DNA from: Saprospiraceae bacterium
Lineage (GTDB): Bacteria; Bacteroidota; Bacteroidia; Chitinophagales; Saprospiraceae
Length of the DNA: 64,000 nt
Assembly: GCA_029263015.1 (NCBI GenBank)
Contig: JAJCYI010000013.1
Coordinates: 1 to 64,000 of the forward strand
Reading direction: 5' to 3'
The translations under genes and the position numbers were made by a program. Positions 1 through 8,771 of the stretch are shown piece after piece. Within the stretch, counting starts at the first letter, position 1. The number at the start of each line of letters is the position of its first letter. The notes under the pieces are model-generated. The model was given only the letters and a program-made list of their open reading frames with translations, was not told the origin of the DNA and ran no database searches.

Positions 1-130
1 AAACCCGATTTTAACTATCAATAAGGCTTTAAAAATACCTTATCGATAAATAAACCAGGGTTGCTTCCAAATGTCATGTTTTACTGGTATTCTCAAACAA
101 ATCCCCGGTTTAAAAAGTAGTAAAGTCGAG

Positions 131-316
131 ATAAGGAACAAAGCCTAATTATTCGGGTACTTTGAGAATACCTTTTTCCGCTACCTGCCTGCCGGCAGGC
201 AGGTTTTCCTCGAAAAAATAAGTCCGTAACTTGGCTATGCACTGATTTTTTCAAGAAAACTATCGAAAAAATCTTATTCTCAAAATTTGCCCAAATAATT
301 AACCTTTGTTACTTAA
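131..316. repeat. IR-bounded intergenic element, copy 1
   Basis: Left GAACAAAGCCTAATTATTCGGGTACTTTGAGAATA pairs imperfectly with right TATTCTCAAAATTTGCCCAAATAATTAACCTTTGTTAC; core contains ACCTGCCTGCCGGCAGGCAGGT. Confidence 0.75.
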
Positions 317-362
317 AAGGGCAAATTTTCACTCTTTTCATCATCAGAAAAATGATTCATCC

Positions 363-935
363 ATGAGAGCGTTTACCATCATCGCTGCTATACTTGCGAT
401 TTCAGTATCAAGTTGCAACAATGCACCCACAGAGAAAAAAACCTCCCCAACCACCGATGCGACTACTCCAGACTTGACCACTTGGACCGAAGCCATGAAA
501 ACCAGCATCTTGGCCGATTTTGACAAAGGGATCGACTCTACCTTGTACATGCCTACCCCAGATGGCAATTTTTCGGATGTGTTCTTTTTCCGTAACGGGG
601 AGGTCAAAAAGAAACAATACCTCTCCAAAGACAGCCTCACCATTCTTGAAGTTTTTATTGCTGGGACCGCAGGGGAATTTGAACTGCGCCGTAAATTCTG
701 CCCAAATGGCCAGATCACCTTCGAGGGCATCACCCTGCACAACGAACACTGCGGCATGAACTCTTGGTGGCACTGCAATGGACAATTGGAGCACCAAGGG
801 CTTCGCTACCGTTCCAATAAATTTGGGAAATGGCCTTACTGGAAAAAAGACGGCACTCCCGATCACGAGGACAATTTTGGACTGATGGGGTATCTTGATT
901 CTTTGTCCACGATACAGTTTTCGGGTAGGAACTGA
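363..935 (+). CDS. Hypothetical lipoprotein, possibly MORN/YwqK-like
   Basis: Internal ATG at 363 gives signal peptide and lipobox (MRAFTIIAAILAISVSSCNN); later residues (CPNGQITFEGITLHNEHCG...GKWPYWKKDGT) look like YwqK/MORN-type repeats. Confidence 0.7.
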   Translation: MRAFTIIAAILAISVSSCNNAPTEKKTSPTTDATTPDLTTWTEAMKTSILADFDKGIDSTLYMPTPDGNFSDVFFFRNGEVKKKQYLSKDSLTILEVFIAGTAGEFELRRKFCPNGQITFEGITLHNEHCGMNSWWHCNGQLEHQGLRYRSNKFGKWPYWKKDGTPDHEDNFGLMGYLDSLSTIQFSGRN

Positions 936-960
936 TAGGCCATGAATATCGGACACTGTT

Positions 961-1152
961 CTACAATAAGTAGGTGAACTCAAATAATCGACACTTTTGG
1001 CGGCCTCTTTTTCCGCCATACTTTGTTAAAAAAAAATGACCGTAGCTATGGCTATACTAATTTTTTTTGCCTTGTCTGACGAAAAAACCTGCCTGCCGGT
1101 AGGCAGGTAACCTCGTCAAAAGTGTCGATTATTTAACTCCATCTACTTAGCA
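961..1152. repeat. IR-bounded intergenic element, copy 2
   Basis: Left AATAAGTAGGTGAACTCAAATAATCGACACTTTTGGCG; right CGTCAAAAGTGTCGATTATTTAACTCCATCTACTTAG; core contains the same GC palindrome. Confidence 0.85.
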
Positions 1153-1284
1153 GGTTTTGGTCAAAAATTATCTATTGGTCTAAGGTCTTAAAGTAGAATT
1201 CGTTACACGATAAAAACGATCATTCCGCATCCTGCCGCGGATGCATCCCAGCACCCAATTCATATTTCCCATCTTCATGTGGTG

Positions 1285-2526
1285 TTATTTCAAAATGGCT
1301 GTATTCACTGTTGTCGAACTATCCACTGCCGTCCAGGCCAACATGAAATGTTTGCCCATCTTCGCCAAAACTGGAAAGCCGCTTGAACGTGCAGGACTGG
1401 TCGAAACGAGAGAGATACTTTCGCCATGTTTGCCAGTTGGAGAAACTTTGGCAGCATGTATTTCCGCTTCTTCACCGGTATTTTCGAGCCAGGTGACCAA
1501 GACGGTTTCCCCTTCCACAATCTCCAAATCCACACGGCCAGTAGGGTCGCCATCATCTATCCTGAACGGGGCTGAAAAACTGTTCCCCGCATCTTTTGAA
1601 AATGCGACTTTGATCTCTCCTCCACCTGACGCAGCAGTGAACCACGTTACTGCGACAAAATCACCCTTTGCTGCTACCGCAGGGCCATTCACAGGACACC
1701 CTGTTATTTCCCAATTGTCGGCATGGACAATTTTTGGAGCAGTCCATTTTCCATTTACCTTCCTCACAATACCGATGTCCCGCATTTCTGAGTCAGAACG
1801 ATTCCGGTAAACGACAATCGGCCCATTTGCCGTGAGTGCTGCATCTGTCTGGCAGCAATCACAAATCCGGCCATCCAATTCTGCTTCTTCATATAAATTT
1901 CCATCCCTGTCAAACTCTGCCGCCCGCAGGGTCATCGCTCCGCCATGCCCATGACCGTGCCCCGATTCCGAACCGCCAACTGAAGACTGTGTACTGGCCT
2001 TCGTATTGCGACCATCAAGCCAAGTAGCGAAAATCCTTTCTTCAGAAATGGGCATCAGCGTTACAAAACCATGTTCAGCAGCAATGCTGTCACGGTGCAG
2101 GATAAATGGAGGCCCCCAATTTTTACCGCCATCAACGGATTGCGAAACATGGACGTCGTAATCGTAAGTGCCAAACGTACTTTTTTGCAACCAATGTGCA
2201 GCGAGGGATGCTCCATCGTTTTCATACAAAATCAATGAAGGAAAATCAGCCCAATTGACAAACCAGTCATTGCCACGCGCAATTTCCGTTGCTTTGCCCC
2301 ACTGGCCGTTTTCTAATTTCGAAAACATTAAAGCGTCGGTGGTATCATTCAGGAATTCTACCCAAGAAAGGTAAACGTCGCCGGATTTTGTAACAAAAAG
2401 ATTGGGCTCTCCACCTTCCTTGCATGGAGTGGGGATGGATTGAAAGGCAAATGTTACACTTTCTTCCTTTCCCATTTCACAAGAAAAAATGAATAAAAGG
2501 GATAGTATCGGAAAAATTAATTTCAT
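1285..2526 (-). CDS. Sialidase/BNR-repeat-like exported lipoprotein with HGHGHG and CDCC motifs
   Basis: Lipoprotein signal MKLIFPILSLLFIFSCEMG from 2526; BNR-like SVDGGKNWGPP and SKDAGNSFSAPF repeats. Confidence 0.7.
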   Translation of the reverse strand: MKLIFPILSLLFIFSCEMGKEESVTFAFQSIPTPCKEGGEPNLFVTKSGDVYLSWVEFLNDTTDALMFSKLENGQWGKATEIARGNDWFVNWADFPSLILYENDGASLAAHWLQKSTFGTYDYDVHVSQSVDGGKNWGPPFILHRDSIAAEHGFVTLMPISEERIFATWLDGRNTKASTQSSVGGSESGHGHGHGGAMTLRAAEFDRDGNLYEEAELDGRICDCCQTDAALTANGPIVVYRNRSDSEMRDIGIVRKVNGKWTAPKIVHADNWEITGCPVNGPAVAAKGDFVAVTWFTAASGGGEIKVAFSKDAGNSFSAPFRIDDGDPTGRVDLEIVEGETVLVTWLENTGEEAEIHAAKVSPTGKHGESISLVSTSPARSSGFPVLAKMGKHFMLAWTAVDSSTTVNTAILK

Positions 2527-2651
2527 AAGATAAAAATGAGGTTGTACGGGCAAGTTCGGATGCGATGTTCCAAGCTTGGCTGGACAGGCTGCTACTGTGC
2601 CGACCATCCATCCGCCATCTGTTGCATTCGATTGATTGACCTAACTATAAG

Positions 2652-2825
2652 GAACAGTTCAAAAATAAATTATCATTCTTGACTGTTTCTTTTCCTCTCT
2701 AACTTTGTTGAAAATACCTGCCTGCCGGCAGGCAGGCAGGCTCGCCATAGCATTGCTATGCCTGCGTTTTCCGCCTTGTTAGAGAAAAAAATAATCCAGT
2801 CAAGAACGTCAATTTATTTTGTCCT
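2652..2825. repeat. IR-bounded intergenic element, copy 3
   Basis: Left AAAAATAAATTATCATTCTTGACTG; right CAGTCAAGAACGTCAATTTATTTTG; core contains the same GC palindrome. Confidence 0.8.
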
Positions 2826-2831
2826 CGCCCA

Positions 2832-3089
2832 TTAATGGGTGTGCCCATCCTTGACATGCTCATCTTGAGCGACATAGTCCATTCCACAAACAGGGCATTC
2901 GCCCATTTCATCACCACCGCTATTGTCGCAATGCATGGGGCAAAGATAAGCGGATGTATATTCTTTGCTTTCGCCGTGCTGATGCATTTCTCCATTATGC
3001 TGATGGCCTGCTGAACCATTGCCACAAGAATAGATAAATGGTGCTCCCAAAAACATCAGCAGCACTGCAATTGACTTGATCTTTTTCAT
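2832..3089 (-). CDS. Small heavy-metal-binding-domain lipoprotein
   Basis: Lipobox YSCGN; YLCPMHCDNSGGDEMGECPVCGMDYV matches the heavy-metal-binding domain pattern (CPMH...CPxCGM). Confidence 0.8.
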   Translation of the reverse strand: MKKIKSIAVLLMFLGAPFIYSCGNGSAGHQHNGEMHQHGESKEYTSAYLCPMHCDNSGGDEMGECPVCGMDYVAQDEHVKDGHTH

Positions 3090-3316
3090 AATAATATTTA
3101 TTTGGAATTAGAAACTTGAAATCTCCAAGCATACAAAACAGCAGCTTTTTGACCAGTTTCAAATTTTAGAATTGTGATAGAGAAATCCAAAATACTGGAT
3201 ATTTAGGAATGAGGTTTCCAAAAATCAGACAACTAATAAGCCCGTCGCCGTCTAATGTTCAGTAATTATAATAACAGGCATTACGAACCTGCACCTGATA
3301 AGTAGTTGGGAAAGAT

Positions 3317-3679
3317 TTAACACAGAAAGACTTGAAACAAAACCGATATGTCCCGGAAAACAATGGGCGGCCTGTAAGTTAAGTAACGAATGGTTTGGCT
3401 ATCAATAATAGGCGAACTTACGATAATGCAGCTGGGGAGGGCAAATGACTCCAATTGAATACCAAGCAATCCTGAGCCAATGGTGGGTCTTTGCTTTTCT
3501 TGATCGAGTTTAAAATACTCCCAATCTGTTTCACAACAATTCTTTTGACACCCGTCAGACGAACAGCTACACTTAGCCCCCTCACCCGCAGAAGCGCAAT
3601 GATGCTCGGCCAGTATGAATCCAGTCGAACTGAACAAGACAATTATAACCAGAATGATATTTAATATTCTCTTCGCCAA
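3317..3679 (-). CDS. HYC_CC_PP-like small exported protein
   Basis: N-terminal signal, EHHCASAGEGAKCSCSSDGCQKNCCETDWEYFKLDQ and conserved PP near the C-terminus. Confidence 0.6.
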   Translation of the reverse strand: MAKRILNIILVIIVLFSSTGFILAEHHCASAGEGAKCSCSSDGCQKNCCETDWEYFKLDQEKQRPTIGSGLLGIQLESFALPSCIIVSSPIIDSQTIRYLTYRPPIVFRDISVLFQVFLC

Positions 3680-3863
3680 AGTGAGTAGGTTGGTTGCTCA
3701 AAAGTACAAACTATAAGGATTATAATCTGCTAAAGAACAGTGCATAAAAAAATAAATTGCATAGTAACGGTCAAAAAAAATCCCAGAATTGCATAGTTGC
3801 AATTCCGGGACACTTATCGTACTTATTGCATGAAATCAAGGAAGGCAACCCTCTCAATAACAT

Positions 3864-4029
3864 TAAGGGAGTAGGAAAAAAATAACTTACCCACTCAAAC
3901 TTGTTCTTTTTAAATATGAAAACCTTTAAAATTCCTTACGTAGCTTGCTATGTGCGGTTTTTAAAATTCTTCCTATTCAAAAATTACGGCGCTTTAGCGG
4001 GTATCTTATTCATTTCCTGCTCCCTAAAC
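3864..4029. repeat. IR-bounded intergenic element, copy 4
   Basis: Left TAAGGGAGTAGGAAAAAAATAACTTACCCACTC; right GCGGGTATCTTATTCATTTCCTGCTCCCTAAA; overlaps TonB stop codon. Confidence 0.75.
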
Positions 4030-4926
4030 TACTTTAAACTTCACTGGCAAGGTAAACATGACCCTCACGGCACGTCCCCTTTGTTTGCCAGGATTCCAGG
4101 CCGGCATCGCCTGTACTACTCGCATAGCTTCTGCCCCACACCCGGCTCCAATATCACGTAGCACTTTCACATTGGAAATCCGGCCATCCGGCTCAACAAC
4201 AAACTGCACGACCACCATTCCCTGAATCCTATTTTCTCGTGCTAATGTTGGATAATGTATGTTCTGATGGACAAAAGCCATCAATTTCTCATCCGCGCAG
4301 GTCTTGCGTTCCATTTTATCTGCCACATCTTCGCACCCCCGAAAGGTTGGAGCTTCCTCAACAATCCTGAAAATTTCTCTTGAATTAGTAGGCGGAGGTG
4401 GTGGAGGTGGTGGAGGTGGCACCTCTTTTTTAAGCACTGCCACTGGTGCATCAATGACCGTTTCCTCACTGATGCTCATGTCCTCAAATTCGATGGTCTC
4501 GATATCTAACACATCGCTCTCCACGATTTGGAGAGCAGTAGGTGGCGGAGGAGGTGGCGGAGGTGGCGGAGGTTCAGCAGTCCTCGGAGTTTCCATTTCT
4601 ATCTCGTCGCCAATGGTTGAAATGAGGCTGGACAAGTCAACTGCATTTTCGTTGGTCGTCCAACTAAATGCAACGATCATAAGTCCTATGGCCAGCGCGA
4701 GGCCATAACCCAAAAAGGTTCCTCGCATGGCGAACACATCCACTTCTGGGTATTTTGTCCGGCCAGCAAGAGAAGACCTCTCGGCTTGGTCTTTATGTTT
4801 TTCCGTTAAGGTAATTTTGTCTTGTTTTGAAAAAAAACGTTTCATCAAAAAGATAATGCCGCCTGTCAGCAAAAAAGCACCGACTAAAAGCAGCAAAACT
4901 GCGGAGGTGGAATATTCGAGTGTCAT
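4024..4926 (-). CDS. Energy transducer TonB
   Basis: N-terminal TM, two poly-proline blocks, C-terminal TonB domain (YPTLARENRIQGMVVVQFVVEPDGRISNVKVLRDIG...W.PGKQRGRAVRVMFTLPVKFKV). Confidence 0.9.
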   Translation of the reverse strand: MTLEYSTSAVLLLLVGAFLLTGGIIFLMKRFFSKQDKITLTEKHKDQAERSSLAGRTKYPEVDVFAMRGTFLGYGLALAIGLMIVAFSWTTNENAVDLSSLISTIGDEIEMETPRTAEPPPPPPPPPPPTALQIVESDVLDIETIEFEDMSISEETVIDAPVAVLKKEVPPPPPPPPPPTNSREIFRIVEEAPTFRGCEDVADKMERKTCADEKLMAFVHQNIHYPTLARENRIQGMVVVQFVVEPDGRISNVKVLRDIGAGCGAEAMRVVQAMPAWNPGKQRGRAVRVMFTLPVKFKVV

Positions 4927-5123
4927 TAGTCTCTGATTTTGTGTTTTAGAATCATTTTACATTACCCAAATTCCGATAATAAAAACCAACCAAAGCTGTT
5001 ATTTGTCAATAAACACAGGTGAGATTTATCATGTGGAAAACATGACTACAGTGACCTTCATATTACAGGTAACAAAAAACCTGTCTCGAATTTGATTTCA
5101 GAAAAAACAGTAGCTAAAACAGG

Positions 5124-5296
5124 TGTAAGTAGTCAGACAATAATAACTTAACAACCCCTTGAAACCTCTTCTTTCCCTGACTCTTTGTTGTGAAAATACT
5201 CATCACGCTGAGGCGTGACTCCATTTTTCACGCCTCGATTCAGGAAAAGATTGAGTCCAATTAGTTGTCAACTTATTATTGCCTGACTACTTATCA
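5124..5296. repeat. IR-bounded intergenic element, copy 5
   Basis: Left TGTAAGTAGTCAGACAATAATAACTTAACAAC; right GTTGTCAACTTATTATTGCCTGACTACTTATC. Confidence 0.85.
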
Positions 5297-5331
5297 AAAG
5301 GGAGTATATTTGCCGCCAAAATGAAAAAACC

Positions 5332-5766
5332 ATGCAGGTGAAAATCATCAACCGTTCCTCACACCCGCTTCCAAAATATGAAACCACCGGCAGTGCCGGG
5401 ATGGATCTTCGAGCAAATACAGACAACCCAATCACGCTCGGCCCGTTGGAACGCACCCTCATCCCCACTGGGCTTTTTATCGAATTACCAGCAGGTTATG
5501 AAGCTCAAATCCGCCCGCGCAGCGGGCTTTCAATAAAAAAAGGACTCTCTTTGGTCAATGCGCCTGGTACAATCGACAGCGACTACCGCGGCGAGATCGG
5601 TGTCATCATGGTCAATCTCTCCAATGACCCACAAACCATTGCCGCAGGCGAACGCATCGCCCAAATGGTGATTGCAAAATATGAGCAAATCGATTGGCAA
5701 CAAGTGGAGGTTTTGTCGGAAACCAATAGAGGTGCCGGAGGATTTGGCAGCACAGGAAAAGGTTGA
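5332..5766 (+). CDS. dut: dUTP diphosphatase
   Basis: Five dUTPase motifs including [47 protein letters not shown]. Confidence 0.97.
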   Translation: MQVKIINRSSHPLPKYETTGSAGMDLRANTDNPITLGPLERTLIPTGLFIELPAGYEAQIRPRSGLSIKKGLSLVNAPGTIDSDYRGEIGVIMVNLSNDPQTIAAGERIAQMVIAKYEQIDWQQVEVLSETNRGAGGFGSTGKG

Positions 5767-5863
5767 GGTATAAATTTTGACAAGAACTTCTTTAAATAAA
5801 AAGACAAAAGTAGAAAGTAAGAAAAGTGTGAACTGGTCTATTTCACCTTCCTTAAATTGAGTG

Positions 5864-5922
5864 CTTTTTACTTTTTACTTTTTACTTTTTACTTTTCACT
5901 TTCTACTTTCTACTTTCTATTT
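5864..5922. repeat. Heptanucleotide tandem repeat (CTTTTTA)n grading into (CTTTCTA)n
   Basis: Direct reading of sequence upstream of 5945 start. Confidence 0.85.
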
Positions 5923-5944
5923 TGCATTTGATTTCAAAGAAATA

Positions 5945-6952
5945 ATGAAAATCATCATACCCATGGCCGGGCGTGGTTCCCGCCTCCGGCCTCATACATT
6001 GACCCTTCCGAAACCACTCATCCCGGTAGCAGGCAAGCCCATGGTGCAGCGCATCGTGGAAGACCTTGCCAGTGGATATGACGGCCAGGTGGAAGAAGTC
6101 GCTTTTATCATCGGGGACTTTGGAGCGGAGGTGGAAAAGCAACTCATCAACATTGCCGAAAGCTTCGGCGCAAAAGGGAAAATCTATTACCAGGACAAAC
6201 CCTTGGGCGTCGCCCATGCCATCTTGTGCGCCAAGGAAAGCCTAAATGGCAATGTCTTTCTCGCCTTTTCGGATACGCTGTTCAAAGCTGATTTTAAATT
6301 TGACAAAAAACAGGATGGCGTTATTTGGGTAAAAACCGTGCAAGACCCTTCCTCTTTTGGTGTGGTGAAAACAAACGGGCAACAGACCATCACCGATTTC
6401 GTTGAAAAATCACCTGTGTTCGTTTCTGACCTGGCCATTGTTGGTCTTTATTATGTTAGTAAGGGTGAATACCTCCGTGACCAGATTCAGTCACTTGTTG
6501 ATAACAACATCAAGGACAAAGGCGAATTCCAGATCACATCGGTGCTGGAAAACATGAAAAACGAGGGTTATGAATTCAAGGCCCAAACCATAGATGAGTG
6601 GCTTGATTGTGGCAACAAGCAAAATATCGTGGATACCAATAAACGAATGCTGGAAATTAAATCCAAAACGGAAACCCTGCGTTCGGATTCGGCACATATT
6701 GAGAATTCGGTTATTATTGAGCCGTGCTTTATTGGTGACAACGCCAGGATCCTCAATTCCGTCATCGGCCCTTATGCTTCTATTGGTGCTCATTCAACCA
6801 TTGAAAACTCTAACATCAAAAACAGCGTTATTCAAAACGACACAACAATGAGCAACGCTATGTTCGAAAATTCGATGGTAGGCAACCATGTAACTTTTAA
6901 AGGCCACGTTTCAGATATAAGCATTGGTGATTACACGGATTTTAATGAATAA
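5945..6952 (+). CDS. Sugar-phosphate nucleotidyltransferase with hexapeptide-type C-terminus
   Basis: MKIIIPMAGRGSRLRPHTLTLPKPLIPVAGKPM nucleotidyltransferase motif; start refined to 5945 because upstream codons are a simple repeat. Confidence 0.92.
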   Translation: MKIIIPMAGRGSRLRPHTLTLPKPLIPVAGKPMVQRIVEDLASGYDGQVEEVAFIIGDFGAEVEKQLINIAESFGAKGKIYYQDKPLGVAHAILCAKESLNGNVFLAFSDTLFKADFKFDKKQDGVIWVKTVQDPSSFGVVKTNGQQTITDFVEKSPVFVSDLAIVGLYYVSKGEYLRDQIQSLVDNNIKDKGEFQITSVLENMKNEGYEFKAQTIDEWLDCGNKQNIVDTNKRMLEIKSKTETLRSDSAHIENSVIIEPCFIGDNARILNSVIGPYASIGAHSTIENSNIKNSVIQNDTTMSNAMFENSMVGNHVTFKGHVSDISIGDYTDFNE

Positions 6953-6991
6953 TGTAAATCATTATTCATTATTCCTTCTTTCTACTTTATT

Positions 6992-8686
6992 ATGTTAAAA
7001 TTTATTAGCTCCTCATTGATCCTTCTTTTCAGCCTGAATGTGATGGCACAGATCACTGAAGATAACGTGGATCTCGTTGCAATATTTATCGATGGTAACC
7101 GCGAGAAGTTGCTTGGCAACTGGGATGAAGCCATTGCTAAATTTGAAGAAATTTTGGCCAAGGACCGCAACAACGCCGCCGTTGCCTATGAATTGGCCCG
7201 TGTTTACGAAGCTGTTAAAGACCTTGAAAATGCCGAAAAATTTGCCGAAAAGGCAGTGGAATGGGATGGCGCCAACGAATGGTACAGGATCTACCTAGCA
7301 GCGGTTTTTCAAAAAAACAACAAGGATAGCCAAGCTGCTATACAGTATAGTGAATTGGTGAACCTCCAGCCCAACAATGAAGAGTTTTATATTAAATGGG
7401 CCTATTATCTCGTGCGGAACAGCCAACCAGAAGAAGCCATCAAAGTATATGACAATCTGGAAAAAAGAACGGGTATCCACGAAGAGGTCATCCGCCACAA
7501 ACATACTTTATACCTCGGCATGGGCAACCATAAACAGGCCGCTTACGAACTGGAACGCTTGATTGGGAAATTCCCGGACAAGACTTCTTACCGGCACCTG
7601 CTCGCTACTTTTTATGAACAAATAGATGAAAAGGACAAAGCAAAGGAGGTTTACCATCAAATTTTGAAACAAGACCCAAATGATGCCCGTGCCCAAATTG
7701 CCATTGCAGAAGAAGCTAAAGGCAATGACGTTATTGGTTTCCTCAATTCTTTGAAGCCAATTTTTGAAGATCCCAAAACGGATATTGATACCAAGATCAA
7801 AGAGATCATTCCTTATGTAAACGAACTCGCAGCATCGGGAGACAGAAACCTGGGAATTACTTTATTGGCATTGACTTCTTTACTTGAGACGGTACATACC
7901 AATGATGCGAAATCCCATTCTGTCCTGGCGGATGTCCTTTACTATACTGGCCAGCAAGACCGGGCTTTGGAACAGTATAAAAAAACCCTCAAACTCGACG
8001 ATACAAAATGGCCAGTCTGGGAGCAGTTGCTATATATTTATGCTGAAAAAAAGGACTATGACAACCTGATAGCAACATCGGAAAACGCGCTGGATGTTTT
8101 CCCAAACCATGCCACTGCCTACTACCTGAACGGGGCTGGGTACAACGGGAAAAAAGAATATCGGGACGCCCTCAATTCCCTCCAGCAAGGACTCATTATG
8201 TCTTCACGAAATGCCCGTCTTAGGTATGACATTTTAATAGAAATGGGTAAATCCTACTACTTCCTCAAGCAATACCCAAAGTCTGACAATGCATTTGAAG
8301 AAGCCCTAAAAATCAACGATAAAGACCCTGCCATTCTGAAAGATTACAGTTACTACCTGGCCCGCAGGGGCGCCAATCTGAATAAGGCACAAAACCTGGC
8401 TGCCCGCCTGAACAATGTTGCGCCGAACCACCCCATCAGCGAGGATGCCCTCGGTTTTGTTTTTTATAAAATGAAAAACTACACGGGCGCCAAAGAATGG
8501 CTCGACAAAGCCATCCAGCATGGCGGCAGCGAAAACCCTATTATTTTAGAGCATTATGGCGATGTGCTTTTTCAATTGGGGAATACCACCGATGCCATTC
8601 AGTATTGGCAGCAGGCCCTCGACAAAGGAGGCGATTCTGAATTTCTCGAAAAGAAGGTGAAAGAAGGAAAGATGGTGGAGCAGTGA
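6992..8686 (+). CDS. Tetratricopeptide repeat protein
   Basis: Signal peptide then multiple TPR-like repeats (WDEAIAKFEEILAKDRNNAAVAYELARVY...). Confidence 0.9.
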   Translation: MLKFISSSLILLFSLNVMAQITEDNVDLVAIFIDGNREKLLGNWDEAIAKFEEILAKDRNNAAVAYELARVYEAVKDLENAEKFAEKAVEWDGANEWYRIYLAAVFQKNNKDSQAAIQYSELVNLQPNNEEFYIKWAYYLVRNSQPEEAIKVYDNLEKRTGIHEEVIRHKHTLYLGMGNHKQAAYELERLIGKFPDKTSYRHLLATFYEQIDEKDKAKEVYHQILKQDPNDARAQIAIAEEAKGNDVIGFLNSLKPIFEDPKTDIDTKIKEIIPYVNELAASGDRNLGITLLALTSLLETVHTNDAKSHSVLADVLYYTGQQDRALEQYKKTLKLDDTKWPVWEQLLYIYAEKKDYDNLIATSENALDVFPNHATAYYLNGAGYNGKKEYRDALNSLQQGLIMSSRNARLRYDILIEMGKSYYFLKQYPKSDNAFEEALKINDKDPAILKDYSYYLARRGANLNKAQNLAARLNNVAPNHPISEDALGFVFYKMKNYTGAKEWLDKAIQHGGSENPIILEHYGDVLFQLGNTTDAIQYWQQALDKGGDSEFLEKKVKEGKMVEQ

Positions 8687-8690
8687 GGGT

Positions 8691-8751
8691 TTCCGATATG
8701 TTTCCGAAAGGGTGGAAATTAAATCCCCATCCTTTCGGAAACATATCGGAA
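8691..8751. terminator. Long hairpin between convergent TPR and GH3 genes
   Basis: TTCCGATATGTTTCCGAAAGGGTGG / CCATCCTTTCGGAAACATATCGGAA (24 of 25 paired). Confidence 0.8.
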
Positions 8752-8771
8752 ATGGCGTTTCATTTTTATTT

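Noticed and set aside
408-1019. Minus-strand 203-aa ORF opposite the first lipoprotein
   Set aside because: Overlaps a convincing lipoprotein CDS and runs into an IR element; composition not protein-like.
1241-1810. 189-aa plus-strand ORF
   Set aside because: Antisense to the BNR-like lipoprotein CDS.
4304-4708. Plus-strand 134-aa Gly-rich ORF
   Set aside because: Antisense image of the poly-proline linkers of the TonB gene; no independent coding evidence.
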